Positions 37,301 to 52,300 of a DNA stretch of 64,000 bases are shown piece after piece (positions within the stretch are counted from its first letter, which is position 1; every line of letters starts with the position of its first letter). The translations under genes were made by a program, and so were the position numbers. The notes under the pieces were generated by a model that was not told where the DNA came from, searched no databases, and worked only from the letters and a program-made list of their open reading frames with translations. This stretch comes from Phorcus lineatus. Lineage: Eukaryota; Mollusca; Gastropoda; Trochida; Trochidae. The stretch is taken from contig OV121085.1 in NCBI GenBank assembly GCA_921293015.1, positions 20,659,911 to 20,723,910 on the forward strand, written 5' to 3'.

Positions 37301-40300
37301 GTATCTGTATTTACTTTGGAAAGTGTGCAGAGCCTCAGACTTAATTAAACAATCTTCTTAAACTCTGCCCCAAGCAGCCATGCCAATTGACCTGTCATTG
37401 AAACAGCTCCTTTCAGGCACAATTTGTTTTTGCAAAGCGTTTCCCATTAACTGAAGAAAAGTACAAAGCAAGCACCTGGTCCAAAGAAAGAAAATTGTTC
37501 TTTAAAACTGGTCTTAACCATTCAATGCAGCTGAAACCTGCAGCTGTACTTAATGTTTTAGAGTGACTCCTCAAGAGAACTTTTAAAGGATGACTTAAAG
37601 TGCTTTGACACACATTGGTTTTGGGTGTTTGTCGTTTATTGATTACACAGAAGGACTCTAAACTTGGCTCGCATGGGGTTCATTGTGTGAGCGGTTAACA
37701 TAACAGTTTTCTAAACAGGAAAGACTTGTGAGCATCTGATGCTTGGTTTAAGAACATCTGTAAGTAATTGAAGATTCAGCTAAAGCTGTGAAGGTTAGCT
37801 AAGTAGTGAATGATTGGGTTTATACAAGTCAAGATTTATCGCACAATAGATAAATATTGACAGGTTTCCCTGAGGAACCAGCACCAGCACCCTTGTAAGT
37901 TGATGTTTAATTGTTGACTTGATTAGTATGTCTAAAATTTTATAAAGACTAAGATTTTTAGTGAGAAGAGGCACCCCAATGCACCAAGAATTACACATTC
38001 ATTTTTTTCTATAAAACACAACTTAAAGTTTACAAACTAAACCTAAAAGGTCAGATAAGAAGTAGAATGATCGATAGTCAAATCGAAGACAATTTTCTCA
38101 ACAACTTTGTATCACTAACCTTATACATCATTTTGTTTATGATGACTTGAACTTATGTAACATCTTAAAGGATGTAAACAATTGAGTTGAAATAGTTTAA
38201 GGATCTTTTTAACTTATGTTGCAAAACGATCAAATTCTTTAAATACCACTTTAAACTCTTACAAATGTCATTTTTGAAAAGATATAAGTTCAGTAAGCAA
38301 AAATGTCATCAGGTCAAAAGCCTAATGATAAGGTATACCTATCAGAGGTACAATTATACCTATAAAATTTATCATTAATAATGTTTTACAAGACTGGTGA
38401 GGCAAAAAATGATTTGGAAAATGAAAAAAGATTTGTTTAATATTACGGTAATTCTGTCATTTTCAACTTAAAGAGTAAACATACCATCACAAAAAAAGCA
38501 TATTTTGTAGACTGCAGAAACACAAATAGAACCGAAAAATACTCAAAGTTTGCCGACAACAGGAAATTACTATTTATTGGTTAAAGTAGAATAACATAAG
38601 CAATTATGACAGGATGTTGAACAATAGTTGATATAAACTATTAAGTGTAATTAAATAAATTGAGGAACTCTTAAAATAACCCTTTCAGACTTTGAATAAA
38701 CATGAAATCACAAATTTCAGTTCACATCAAAACATGATGTATATGAAAAGAACACAAACAGTTCTCTAAAACACAATGGCCAAACCTAAGAAAATATCAT
38801 TATCTGTGCATATCTGACTCAAATAGGTAAACAAATAATACAAAACTTTCAAATCATTCAAATTGCATGCTTGGGAAATTCAGATAAAATAAAGTTAACA
38901 CCGATGAAAATTTGGTCACTTTAAATATTTGAAAATGAAATTACACAGGTCTAATTTTCAAACAGATACACTTTACAAAAATATGAAAGATCCACCCAAA
39001 TATGAATATTAAATATTAGAGTGGTCCTTTACTTTTTTGTTGAGTACAGAATTTGAGATTTTCAAAATTGTCAATTTATTTCTGAGGGAAGAAATATCTA
39101 TATGAACATGACAAGTTGTATATATATATGTGTGTAAACCAAATTTCCATGTAGAGATGAATATACAGCACATCAATATCATGCAATGGTCATTCAGAAA
39201 ACTAAAATTCTTCAGCATGATACAAGAAAGTAAAGGCTTACAAAAACATGCAATTCTATAGGCAAACAAAACTGGGAGACTGGCTTTACAAAGGCTACTA
39301 CAAAACCTGAATAATGCTGGTTTGACAGGTCTTAACTAATGTTTGTTTGGGAGTTCATAAGATTCTTGGTTTGAAAGATTTTGAATATTTGTGGTTGATA
39401 GGAATCCGAAAAATAATGTGTTTTTTTTAGATTATTAATAATCTTGTTTTGTGAGATTCTAAATTTTGTCGTTTTTTTTTAGATTCTGAATAATCTTGGT
39501 TTGAAAGATCCCAAATAAACTTTGAGGTTTCTGAATAATGTTGGTTTGTAATATTCTGAATAATGTTGCTTTGTTGGATTCTAAAGAACATTTATTTGAA
39601 AGATCCTAAATAAACTTTGTTTTAGAGAATCAAAATAATGTTTGTTTAATTGTGAGATTCTGAATAATGTTGGATTAATTGTGAGATTCTGAATACTGTT
39701 CGTTTAAAAGATCCAGCATTATGTTGGTTTGTGAGATTTTAAATAAGGTAAATGAACATCACTGCTGAATAGGAATCAAACTAATAAGGAGACTTTCTCC
39801 ATCTTTTCGAAGCTGATTAAGATCACCAATGTCATTTCATTAAAATTTTTATTCTTCGTTTGATTACCTGATTTTTAACTTGAGCTTCATATATTCTTGA
39901 TAGAAAGCTTGATAGAAAGCTTGATAGAATATAACAAGGTCAACAATCAATAGATTGCTGCTATTGATACTATCAATATATTTTACAACATGTCAGGCTT
40001 GAAAATAAATATTGACAAGACTAAGGCAATCTGGATTGGCTCAGAGGCAGGTAGTGGAGATGTACTCTGTACAGATTTAGCTATAGAATGGCAAAGGACT
40101 GAATTTGAAGTTTTAGGAATTAAATTTACCCCCCATTTGAATGACCTGTGGGTCATCAACACAAGAAAAAGACTTGAAGAAATAAAAAGACTATTGGGAT
40201 CATGGAGAAAAAGACATTTGACACTGATAGGCAAAATTACGGTTATAAAAACTTTGGCTCTTTCAAAACTGGTGCACATTTTCAATAGTTTACCTAACCC

Positions 40301-43300
40301 ACCTGATGAATTTATTACCTCCCTTGAACGATTATTTTTCAACTTTATTTGGAATGGCAAGATGGACAAAATTAAACGTAGCATTTTGAAAAAAGATTAT
40401 AAAGAAGGTGGGCTGCGTATGATTGACATCAAAACTTTTATCAATGCCATGAAATTATCTACTCTCAAACGTTATATAGGAAAACCTAATGTAAATAATC
40501 CATGTAATTTTCCACTAAAAGATATATTGAAATTTGGGGCAAATATTCAGGAGATTGTTGAAACTGAGAATCCTTTTTGGAGGGATGTTACTAGAGCTTG
40601 GAAAATCTACTGTCGAAAATCCATGATTGATGATGACATAAATGAAATCCTATCCCAACCAATATGGCTTAATCACAACTTTAAAAATCCAAATCACATT
40701 ATCAGACACTGGGCAAATAAAGGAATTTGGACTATTAAGGACTTATATGATAAACATGGTTTGGTTAGTTTTGAAAATTTGAAAATTAGATATGGGATTA
40801 GGGGAACATATATGGATCTTGACTATATTTTATATATCATACCAAATTCATGGAAAAAAACTTTAGAAGATTACAGGCATACAAATGTTAATCATTTCCA
40901 TGTTAACTCCCTATATAGGGACTTCATGACTCCAAACAAGGGCTCTAGAAAATATTATGACAAACTGCTCTCTGATAGTATTATGCCTCCTATTTGCCTT
41001 AAATGGGAAACTTTGTTTCAAGATATTGATTTTAACTGGAGCAGGATTTTTAGTGCCCATAGAAAAAACATAAAGGATATCAAACTGCTTGATTTTCAAT
41101 TTAAGTTTCTGCATGGAATTATTTATACTAAAAAAGAACTCATGAAAATGAAACTTGTTGACAATATCAGATGTACATTTTGTCATGCTGCTGATGAAAA
41201 TTTATGTCATGTATATTGGGAGTGCGAGGAAACAAAACAATTTTGGAATGATCTTCAAAATTGGATTAATCAAAACACTTTAGATTTGCAATTGACAAAA
41301 TTTCTTGTTTGGTTCGGAACTTTAAATACTGACCCTTTATTAAATCACTTAATATTTGCGGCTAAAAGACACATTTATATTTGCAACCTTAAAAAAAACA
41401 TCCCTAACTTAAAACTTTTTGAAAAGTTTTTTAAAGACATATTCACAGTTGAGAAATTCATATCCATTAGAAATCATAAATTGGATATTTTTACAAAGAA
41501 ATGGTCTCCTCTACTCCCAATCTTTGATCCAGATGGATGAACCTGTAATCAACTTATTCTGTACATGTTTATGGGATCAATAAAAAAAAAAAAAAAAAAA
41601 AAAAAAAAACAATCAATAGATTGCTTTTATATTTCTGATTCAAAATACAACCTGAATATAATTAAATAACGTCTAATTTGGTTTTGTAGAATACAGGAGC
41701 TTCATATTTTCAGCGCTTTTGGTAATAGGAATAGATCATTTCTGTCTTGTCAGAAGATGTGACAGAATTAAAAATCAAAGCCTAACTAAAAAATATAGAT
41801 CATGTTTTATCTTACTTTTCATAAAGAATAATAAGACAACATAGTAAAACATCCTCCTAAAAGTCTCTTATCAGTGTATTTTATCATTGTAGATTTTATA
41901 TATGGTTACTCTACATGCAATAGTTTTTTGTTTTTCATGTAATCATTTGCTTTTAAAACAAAAACACCTTTGACATAAAATATCATACAGAAGGTTTTAC
42001 TCAACTTAGAGTAGGCTTCATTAGAACAGTATTTTTGGTGCTGAGGAAAACTAGATGGAATGAACTTTGATAACCATGATCGCTACCCTCAGAGATATAA
42101 AAAAAATCTTCTAAAATGGTTTAATTAGTGAGATAATATATTTTTTATCAATGAAGTTTGCAAAATTTTGATAACTATAATCAATGTTTTGACAGAATGC
42201 CATAATTTGTTATGGTACACCTTGTCAGAACAAGATTTGATTGCTCGAATATGCTGTATGTTCATTAGACTAAAACAATTTTTTTTCTTTTGTAAATTAT
42301 CAAATCATTTATTAATTACCAAATATAAAAATATTTCCATTTTTTCTTAATGAAATTGTGCTTTCTTCCATAGACAAAATGATGATTTTGTTTGGTATTT
42401 CATGTTGTTTCCTGCAAAGCATATATTTGATGACAAGTCATCACTGCATAAAATAGGCTAATGAATAGGACGAATAATAATGGGGCGAACTAGTGAACAT
42501 CAAAGTCGTTACGATTGCATGCTTTAAAAGTATATAACTTATGCTCCAATGCACTGCTTCAATTGAATAATTTTAATCTAAGTGGTGCCAATAGACAATG
42601 CTTCGTTTCATTTCAATACAAGCTTATTGTTTGGTAAATGAAACTTGCTTGTATCATATCAAATAATAACTCAAAAGCTTTAATTATTTGTCTTATCATC
42701 TTTGAATGAAAACAACACTCTTTAATCAACGAGATTGAATAATTCTTTGTCCTGAAGTCTCATTGTATACTTTTTCAAAAGAATATGCATCACCCTTTGT
42801 CATGTTCCGGGAATGAAATGTTTATTTTTGATTAATATTGACTGATTGTCAATTGAAACTTAGTATCTCTAAAAATACCCTTTAACTACTAGTATTCAGC
42901 AAAATTAACAGAATTCAGCAATGTTTAATCATGTTGATCAACAATTCACTAATAAAGAAATAAAGGCTGTCTAATAACATAACAATAAAATTCCCTTTGA
43001 ACATTTTAAAGAAGGATCTTTTAATTAGTGAATGAAGAACTGTTTAAAAGAGAACATACCTTTGGCGCCAGTTCCTTCTGGTGCTTCCTGATATTCTTCT
43101 GTTGCCACGGCGCTTCTCCTTGAGACTGTCTTGATATTTTTTCATTTTCACCCACTTACGGCCAGCTGAGTCAAATGTGCACCAAAGGGAGATAACCACA
43201 GTAAACATGACCAGCCAGTTGCACACAATCACACCTGTCAATGAAATTTAGGTTCAGTGAGGTGATGATTTGTTTATGTTTTCAAGTCCTTGAACAGTAA

Positions 43301-46300
43301 CAAACACTTAACAGAATATGATGTGAGGTGCTTTAGAAATAAATGTCAGTTTTGAAATTCACATCATTTATATCAATGAAACTAGCATTATTGCTTGTAG
43401 AAACCCTTTAGCAACTCTTGTAATGTTAAGCAGCAAACTGACAAGAGGAACTTTTATCTACAGAACCATTAACAGCATCAGTTTTCTCCGCAGATAGGGC
43501 GGCAGCATCTCTGGCTGTAATCAAACCCTATACCTCTTGAGGATTTTTATCATAGCTAACCTCAGCACTACCCAACCTCTTTGATGAATAGCAAGGTTGC
43601 CAAGGGCTCCCGATCATAGCTAACCTCAGCACTACCCAACCTCTTTGATGAATAGCAAGGTTGCCAAGGGCTCCCGATCATAGCTAACCTCAGCACTACC
43701 CAACCTCTTTGATGAATAGCAAGGTTGCCAATTTAAGGGCTCCCGATCAAAGCTAACCTCAGCACTATCCAACCTCTTTGATGAATAGCAAGGTTGCCAA
43801 GGGCTCCCGATCATAGCTAACCTCAGCACTACCCAACCTCCTTGATGAATAGCAAGGTTAACAAGGGTTCCTCACATAGCTAACCTAAGCACTATCCAAC
43901 CTCTTTGATGAATAGCAAGGTTAACAAGGGCTCCTTACATGGCTAACCTCAGCACTATCCAACCTCTTCAACGAACACCTCTGTAACCAAGGGGACAAAA
44001 CCATGTGATACTCACCTACAATGGCTTTCTTGGCTGCCAAGGGGTAGCAGGTCTGATAGTGTCTTGCTGTCCAGATGATCCCCATCACCAGCCAAACCAA
44101 CTCACCGATGAAAACAACTGAATGATAGAACCATGTAACATTAATTTAGCTTAGAAATATAAGAGAATATGGAGGCAAATTTCATAATTATTTTTTGCAA
44201 GCTCCTTGATGAACACAACTGAGTCACAGAGTTGTTTAACATTGATTTATTTTGTATATATACTGCAGGAATGCAATTCATTAGTGGTCATTGCCAAAAG
44301 GGAATTTTCTATTTTGTCCAAGGTGACATTGAAACTGTCCCGACAAAATGTCTTCATTAGTGTGGAAGAGTAAAATCTCCTCAAGAGGAGTAAGGTATGA
44401 ATTAATACAGGTATGTCATATAAGTTGACCCCCTTTCTCAGCCCCCCAAATTGCTGTCAAAATCATATACCTTGTATATAAGGCAACCCCCCTACTAGCA
44501 CGTCTTGGAGGCAGGTTGACATGAAGCATGTGGCGTGTTGAGAGATTTAGTTACGGTAAGTTGATATATCGCTAATTTTCAAAGGGAGTTGCAATACATA
44601 AGTGTTTTGTAAAAAGCTTTTGTTTTATAAGGGATTGTTGTAAATTTACCATAATGAAAAATACATATGTACAAATGTGACAGGTGAATAGTTAAATTGT
44701 TACCTAGTAAATAAACTTGAAACAGAGGACACTCACTTTATCGATCGATAACCATGGCATGACTGTTAGGTAGCATTACGGTATGTCTGGGAAATTGTCG
44801 ATACTAATGTTTTTCAATGAATCATAAAGTTACAGATTCTCATAATATTTTCTAATAGTAATAAAAAACAGTTAAAACATGTAATATTTATAAAAGTAAT
44901 ATTTTTTTTTAATTTTGACAATGAGTTGATATTAAGGCTTTGGGTTTGAATCTTGTCTGTTCGTCTCCCTTTTTTTCCAAAGGTAAGTGTAAATTTCTTC
45001 GAATCCATGGTCAAGTATAGATCTGACAATTTCCCTACAACGTTTCAAATTCACAGTTCACTGAGCAAGCTGATGATGAAGGGTTTCACCTCATTCTCTG
45101 CATATATAAATATCCCAGTTTTGGTTGAATTTGGTTGATGACTATAGAATCAAAGCCTTGAAGACAAAAATGTTAATAGATTTGCGGATTTGCTATATAA
45201 AGGTAAATCTATATGATTGGAAACATAACGTTGTGGTTGAATTTCTCAAAAGGTTGATATCAATTGGACACTCAGAGATTGTTTACATTTGTTGATATTT
45301 GTGCATATTTGACATCAAAGCCTCAGAGCTAAAAAAACATTTGTAAATGACAAATAAGTTCCTCTTTTGGAAGACACTTTTGCTACATGTAACATCGACC
45401 CAATGGGTTAGGAGAGAGAATTTTAATTGGATTGATGTGTCAAGAGCCACCACAACATGGTTGACATCTACTTGAAGGCGGAGAGAGACCCAGTAAACGT
45501 AAGAGATTAACAGGACCCCATCAGGGAGATCTCTAAGAGGATTGTACAAGATTAATTCTGTTTGAGAATTCCTGGGGTTAGGCTTGCTTATCTTAGCTGC
45601 AATACTAGCGTGAGAGTTCATTCACCTCGGGTCTCCCCTTGATGGTGGATCAAACATGTCTTTGAAGTTACACAAGATCAATGTAGCCCTGAAATGTTCA
45701 TATGTCACTCAAGTAAGTTCAATAACAAATTTGGCAATGACATGATATGACTTCAAGACTGTTATAGCTTTAGAACAATCACAGAAATAAACAGCATTCT
45801 ATCTTTTCTCAAAAAGGTTTTGTTGTATTAAATCTTTCCCAAAGTGATGGCTGGAAATGATGAAACAACGAAATCATGCTGCATATGATAATGATAATCA
45901 TTTTTGACATATAAATATGGTCAGCGAGTGACTGAAATCCCTGACATCATATATACATTACTTCATTAATATCAAAACAATATAATTACGATATATATTG
46001 ATACACAGTTTTAAACCTGAAAACTATATAAGAAACTCAGTTTAACTGAACCTGGTGGAGGTCCTTGAAACATTGCCCACCATTTTGGCATGGTGTCCCT
46101 TAAATTTTGGCAAATAGGATACCTTTGCCATTACAAAATTCCCAGTTCTTTAAGATTTAGCCCAATCGACCCCTAATCTGATCACATAGCTCGCGCTATG
46201 AACAACAAGTACTGTAAACTCATTATTTGGCATTGGAGGTAAAAATAGAGAGATAATACTTCGGATTCGGCTCATAGATGCCAATTTCAATATCTATTGA

Positions 46301-49300
46301 TGTTTGCATTGAACATTTCATTAGCTACTTAGGTCTGAAATATGAAGTTAACTTGCATAGGAATTCTTTTTTTAAATGAACGAACTATATATATATGTTG
46401 CACTTTTTGAATCAACATTACTAATGGGTGTTGTTGACATCGTACAAGATATGATTCTGTTGATTCTAAGATGATTTTAACCTGAGAAACATGATAGCAC
46501 CATAATTCTCCCATGGTAATTTTGTCAGTTCTGGACCGTGCTGTGTAGAGGACATCACTGAAGTGAATAAAGATATCAAGTAAAATTGTGATATTTACCC
46601 CTGAAAAATATACAGCCCTTATCATAATTCTCTGTTGGAGGTTACCATATCATACCTCACACTATTCTAAAATCAAACTTGCCAGTAGGTAGCCATGTGT
46701 TATTCACTATGATAGTAGGAGCCACTTGGTTCATATCCATGTAAACCTCTTCACTTCTAGAAGTAACGCAACACTACAGCAGTTATAATTGGTCAAAATG
46801 AGACCACCAGCCTGAGCATCTTATATCATGGAACACCATGGAGTTTGCATTATCATATTGTTGAGAGCTTGCTTGTTTCACGAATACATTTAAGGGGCAG
46901 TAGCACATTTTTTAACAGGATAAAGTGATCTTATGAAAACCAAAGTAAATGTTTCCAATTGCAAGACAATGTTACTTCATAAAAATAAACAGTTTTAAAA
47001 CAAACGTACCATGATTGCTAAACAATGTGAATCCTATTCCCTACCATTAATGATAAAACCTCCAGTGGTTTTTGTTAGATACTTGATTATTTCCTCCACC
47101 ACTATGTATGATCAGGTTGAATAAAGAGATGTTTCAACCCTCTGAAAACAAAATCATTTGGACAAAACTACTGTTCACTAGGGAAATCTTTGGAAAAATT
47201 ATTTTCATAAATGTGCTACCACCCCATTAAAGAAGAAAATGGTAATCTGTTAATGTCCTATTTATAATTACTTATAATTTGATAAACATATAATCATCCA
47301 CAAAGTCACAGGTGTTGTTCCTCACGGGATGGTGTTCTGGGCATCTTTGCCTAACTTTCTGGTCGTTGATATTTAGAGAGGTAGGATACCTTTACCGTGG
47401 GGAAATGTCTCATATGTTCAGGATTGGCAAAAATGACCTCCTAATCTCATCAACTAGAAACAACACTGGCCATTACAAAATTGTCTCTAGCTGTCCAAAT
47501 GATTAAAGTCTTAGAGTTTAAAGTTTCTGAAAACATTTATACATACTAAAAGCTTATATTTTTTTTGACAGGCATTTTGGTGGAGGCAATTTGTAATCCA
47601 TACATTAATATGAATTCGTGAGAATTTGCAAGAAAATCAATACAGATTACAAATTTTAATACTACCAAGACATAAGAGAATAAACATAGCTTCCTTGTCA
47701 TGCAATAGCAGCAAACAACTTTGAGCGGTAAGTGAATCTTGATATAAACAAAGATGCAAAAATAAAATCAACAAATTTCAACCTCAGAAACAACCAACAA
47801 ACCTGATGATAAAACTGTTTGTGAACGTCACAAAATACCCACTTATATATTCTCTATACACACAGTTTACTTTCTAACAAAACCGCTGACAAATACACTC
47901 ATAAGTAATTTATTTGCCAAACCCAAAAATAGAGCAGATTCGATCAGGGAGAGATGAGGATGAAGGAAATACACCAGCCAAGTGCTTAGACTCTCAGCCT
48001 ATATAATGTGATAATAAACCTACCTAATAGCCATAGTTATGGTAGGTACTTAGCCAAAGTTTAACCTTCAGCAAGAATTATTGATTTATCATGCATGATT
48101 CCTGAAATATTGGAACTAGGTCATGGTATCAAACAAAATTATCACAAACACATGTCAAAGGTCACTATGTCAAAGGTCAGAAGCCGTATTGAATCCCAAA
48201 AGTACAAACTAATACATCTTTACAAATGTCAGCTCCCCAGGGTACCTTGATGTAGATAATGCTTTTTCAATTCTAGGCTGTGTGTTTACTAAGAAAAACA
48301 TTAATATTGTAGTTTTTTTGGGGATAAAAGTCAACTAACAAATGATTTTCGTCTTAATTTTCATTTGTAAAATATTGGCACATACTCTCTGAAAATGTTC
48401 ATGTTCATCCAGTGATAAAATCATGGAGTACAATCTCTTTATACAAGATCATAGGAGATAACATATTAAAAGCAAGAGGTCATTATCTAATGTAATTGAT
48501 GGTCCATACTCACAGAGTAAATCATTTATATGTGCAACATAATTATTATCTTCTATTCTTCATGTCAAATTGATTAGGTGGATGAGTCTGTTGATGACAG
48601 CGCTCACATTATATCTTCCCTAATGAAAATCTTCAAATATTGCTTGTAAATATAAGGCTCCAGTGGATGTATACTCTCCATGGAGTTGATGATGATCCAT
48701 GCATTGGTCCATACTCAGGTTAATGATAGGCATTACGGATACAATGAGCTTTAGCAAAGTAAGGTTAATGATTTTAATTCATGTTATCAATGTCCTCGTG
48801 GTCATCCATATTTGAATTTAACATAAATTCTAATTGCAATTAAGTAACTTCCCTTAAAATTCAAAGTTTGAACTTGTAAGAAATAGATTTCTTAATGTGT
48901 CTGCTTATAAACAGTTTGAAAGTTCAATTTAAACTGTAGTATAAATGCTATCCACAAGCTCCAGCATTTATACCATTTCAAATTGCACCCTTCAAACTGT
49001 TAACAAGTCAGAGAACATACACATTATGAAATGAAATGAAAAGAGCTGACAGTTCTTAAATGAAATTGTTGCTCCATTTCCATATAAGATTTTTCTAAAA
49101 ATATATCTAACATACCGTAATGTCTTACAAATCTTAAATCATATCTTAATTTTATATATAATTCAATATATCATACAAACCATAAATCACTACATACTAA
49201 ATTACCTCTATTGGACTGCCATGTTTTGCGAAGGTTATCAAAACAATTTTACTGTCTTAGTGTAAACATTTTGAACCATATGACATCTCTGGCAGTCAAA

Positions 49301-52300
49301 GGGTTAACCACATTATCAAAAGAAGCCATGTGATCGCTCCTTAATTTGTCCAGCAATTTTAGAACTAACAAATGGGCGGACGTTGCCAGTTACAGACACA
49401 GAGTCACGTAAACAAAGAGTAACATCTTTTCTACTTTATCTTTTTAAAAGGACAGGTGTTTGATCATGGTTACTTTCCAAACTTGGTTTCATCCATTATA
49501 GCATAGACTTTTTCATCGGGACATTGTTAATTTATCAATATCTAATGCAACAGGCAATAAACAAGCGTATACATATCAAATGGCCACTGACTGTTGGAAA
49601 TAAAGTGAAAGAGTAACAAGACTTATGGACAATACACATCTTAATTTTCAACTTCACAAAAATGGTACCATGTACTATTTTCAAGAAACTCATATTGGAG
49701 GTGTTAACTAGACCAAAATTTAGTCTATGACAAATTTTAATCATTAAATGTTCCTTCATCAATAATATTTTTTTCATTGGGCCCTAATTTCTAGACTTGC
49801 TGAATGTAGACCTTGACTGTATATAAGGCTCCTTAATATAGACAATCATGAAGCAGGACTAGGTGTTAACCCACAGTGAGGTTTGACCTCGGATGACTGA
49901 ACTTAGGAGATACTGGTTATCAGGATCCAGTCAAGGATGCAAGTTGGTAATGCTGATGAATTTGCCTTTGGTACTTTCAGAAAGGAGTGAGTTAACTAAT
50001 AACCGGGTAAACTCAGACAATGACGACAAATGGAGTATATATTGTTTCGCATCTCAATTTCGGCCTGCATTCCATATTTTTAGCCAAAATATTAAGTATA
50101 TGTATAACATAATATCAAGAAAATAGATAATGACAAAGTAGAAAAGAGTCGCACTAATTGTGTCATAGTGCATATATATAAAGCCTGTCCAAGATCCCTT
50201 GAAGTCCTGACATTTTGTTTGGCCTGGTAACTTTTACATTTGGGCTGCCTATTATCCAAGTTTATGTCATACACTGCTATTGTACACCTAATCTTGTGCA
50301 TCATTTTGCTGCAGTCCATTGAATGATCAATAGCTAGAGAGTAAATAATACATGTATGTTTGTACAGATGGTATTGTGTTAGAACCATGGTAGCTTGCAT
50401 TCCTACATACATTCCGCTTCATTGGTTTCCAAAACAGTAGAACTGTTGGGTGTATAATTCATGTTGCAGTCATTCTTTCTCAGCGTACTGTCATTTCTTA
50501 TAATATGATGGTGACATTTCACACTGGGACACATATCTTATTCAATGCAATAAAAGAAATGTGATAAATTTTCTAAGGTTGGAGAGATAAGTTGAATATC
50601 AATACCATTTTTTACCATGTATGCATTACATGACTAAAAAGAAATGATTCAACTAGACTTAAACTTAGTTTCTGAAACAAATTGTAGTTTTAATTATTTA
50701 CTCATAAGAAAAAATTTCTATTTCATTAGATATTTAAAAGGAGCTTAAGTGAACTGGGAATTTTAGTCTCTGAACTACACTTGCTTTAAAGAAAGTTGGA
50801 ATGAAAAGATTATACTATATAGTCTTTGAGTCAGGTTAACGTTTCTGAGAAGATGTGACATATAGAACATTTTTTATACCTTTTTAAGTTTTGGTTACTT
50901 ATTTTAGTCCATTCCACACAAATCTGAATTAAAATCTGTCTTTCCTTCCTTTGAAAACAAACATATAACAAACTAAGTACAAGCACTGCTTGAATAACTA
51001 TGAAACAAGAATCTGTATCAAAACACAAACTCTCACATAGTGAAAGTTTTTATCCATATTATTTGTACTTTGATTTTTCCCACTTATAAAATGTCTTTAA
51101 AAAGTTGAATCCTTCAAATGTATGCAAGTTAACCACACGAAAGGCAAGATGTCATATGAACAATACCTAGGTTAGAATGTTAAGAAAGACTTGGCAAAGT
51201 CTAGTACCAGACCTGGGGGAGTATAAGAACAAGACAATACCTCCTGGATAGTTCCTGTGGGAGGAGAATGCCAAATGTAACGGAGCATGTTACACACATT
51301 GTAATGCAGTGTTTACTAGATGCCTCATGAATCCGTTGAACAGGTACAACTTGCTCAGTCCATGTTATGACAAGATGCTTATCTGTGCGATGTTAACTCT
51401 ACCTGCTTTAACCCTTCTGATTCTGTTTCTGAAATCAACCACTCACTGATAACTTGTTTTAAATTTAATGTACAACAGGTAAAGGGAGAGATCAAAATTC
51501 ATTTTTAAGAGATGAACATCTATGTCAGAATGATAAGAATTACTTGGTAAAGTCTAGACCTGAGAGAATATAACAACAATTAACACTTTTCTCAGTCCAT
51601 GTTGTCGAGATGCTTATCTGTGAGATAAAACCCTTGTGCTTTAACATTTCTGATTCTGTTTTTCTGAAGTCAACCACTCAGTGATAGTTTGTCATTGATT
51701 TGTACAAGTAAAGGAAGAGATCAAAACTTCTGTCTTCTGCCTTCTGGGGTTCTCTCCATATACTTTTGAAAAATTCATAATATTATGCTCTTCTTGTGTA
51801 TTTGATGAAATTGATCTGGAATGTTTTTGCTCAACTGTACTTAGAATACATGCACTGAATTGTTTATTGCTATAAATGGAAATGGAAATTTAAAAAAACA
51901 AAACAAAAACAAACAAAAAACAAACTAACTTTGGGATAGTTTTTTTGAAGAGTGTAACATCAAGACAGTACACATTCACTCACTGACCTCAGTCCATTGT
52001 TTTAACCAGCTATATCTATGTAACAAATCCTTTGCTGTTGTTAACCCTTCTGATTGTGCCTCCTGAAGTCATCCACTAAGGAATCATTTGGCATTTACTT
52101 ATTCAGCAGTATAAGGGTAAAATTGAGGACTTGACCAATTTATGTGGTATTTGCTTGGAAAAAAGTATCTAGACCTACTTGCCAGACAGCAATTAGAGGT
52201 TACAAGATAATTAACTGTTTGTTTGTGTAGGAATGTTGTTTACTGCTACATATGCTCCTAGAACTGCTTCCAACATAAATATATACTTTTCAGCTACTCA

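Larger units (their letters stand above)
35677..43059 (-). other. DAGLA 7.4 kb intron
   Basis: Phase-2 intron. Contains the LINE insertion at 39943..41625 and the diverged minisatellite at 39306..39745. The rest (35677..39300 and 41630..43059) is AT-rich, without recognised features. Confidence 0.8.

Noticed and set aside
39983..41186. Minus frames over the LINE
   Set aside because: Antisense of the reverse transcriptase ORF, which has clear domain motifs on the + strand.
44400..44560. GACCCCC / GGCAACCCCC words around TTGTATATAAGG, possibly another MITE
   Set aside because: Only short matching words; no matched termini could be defined.
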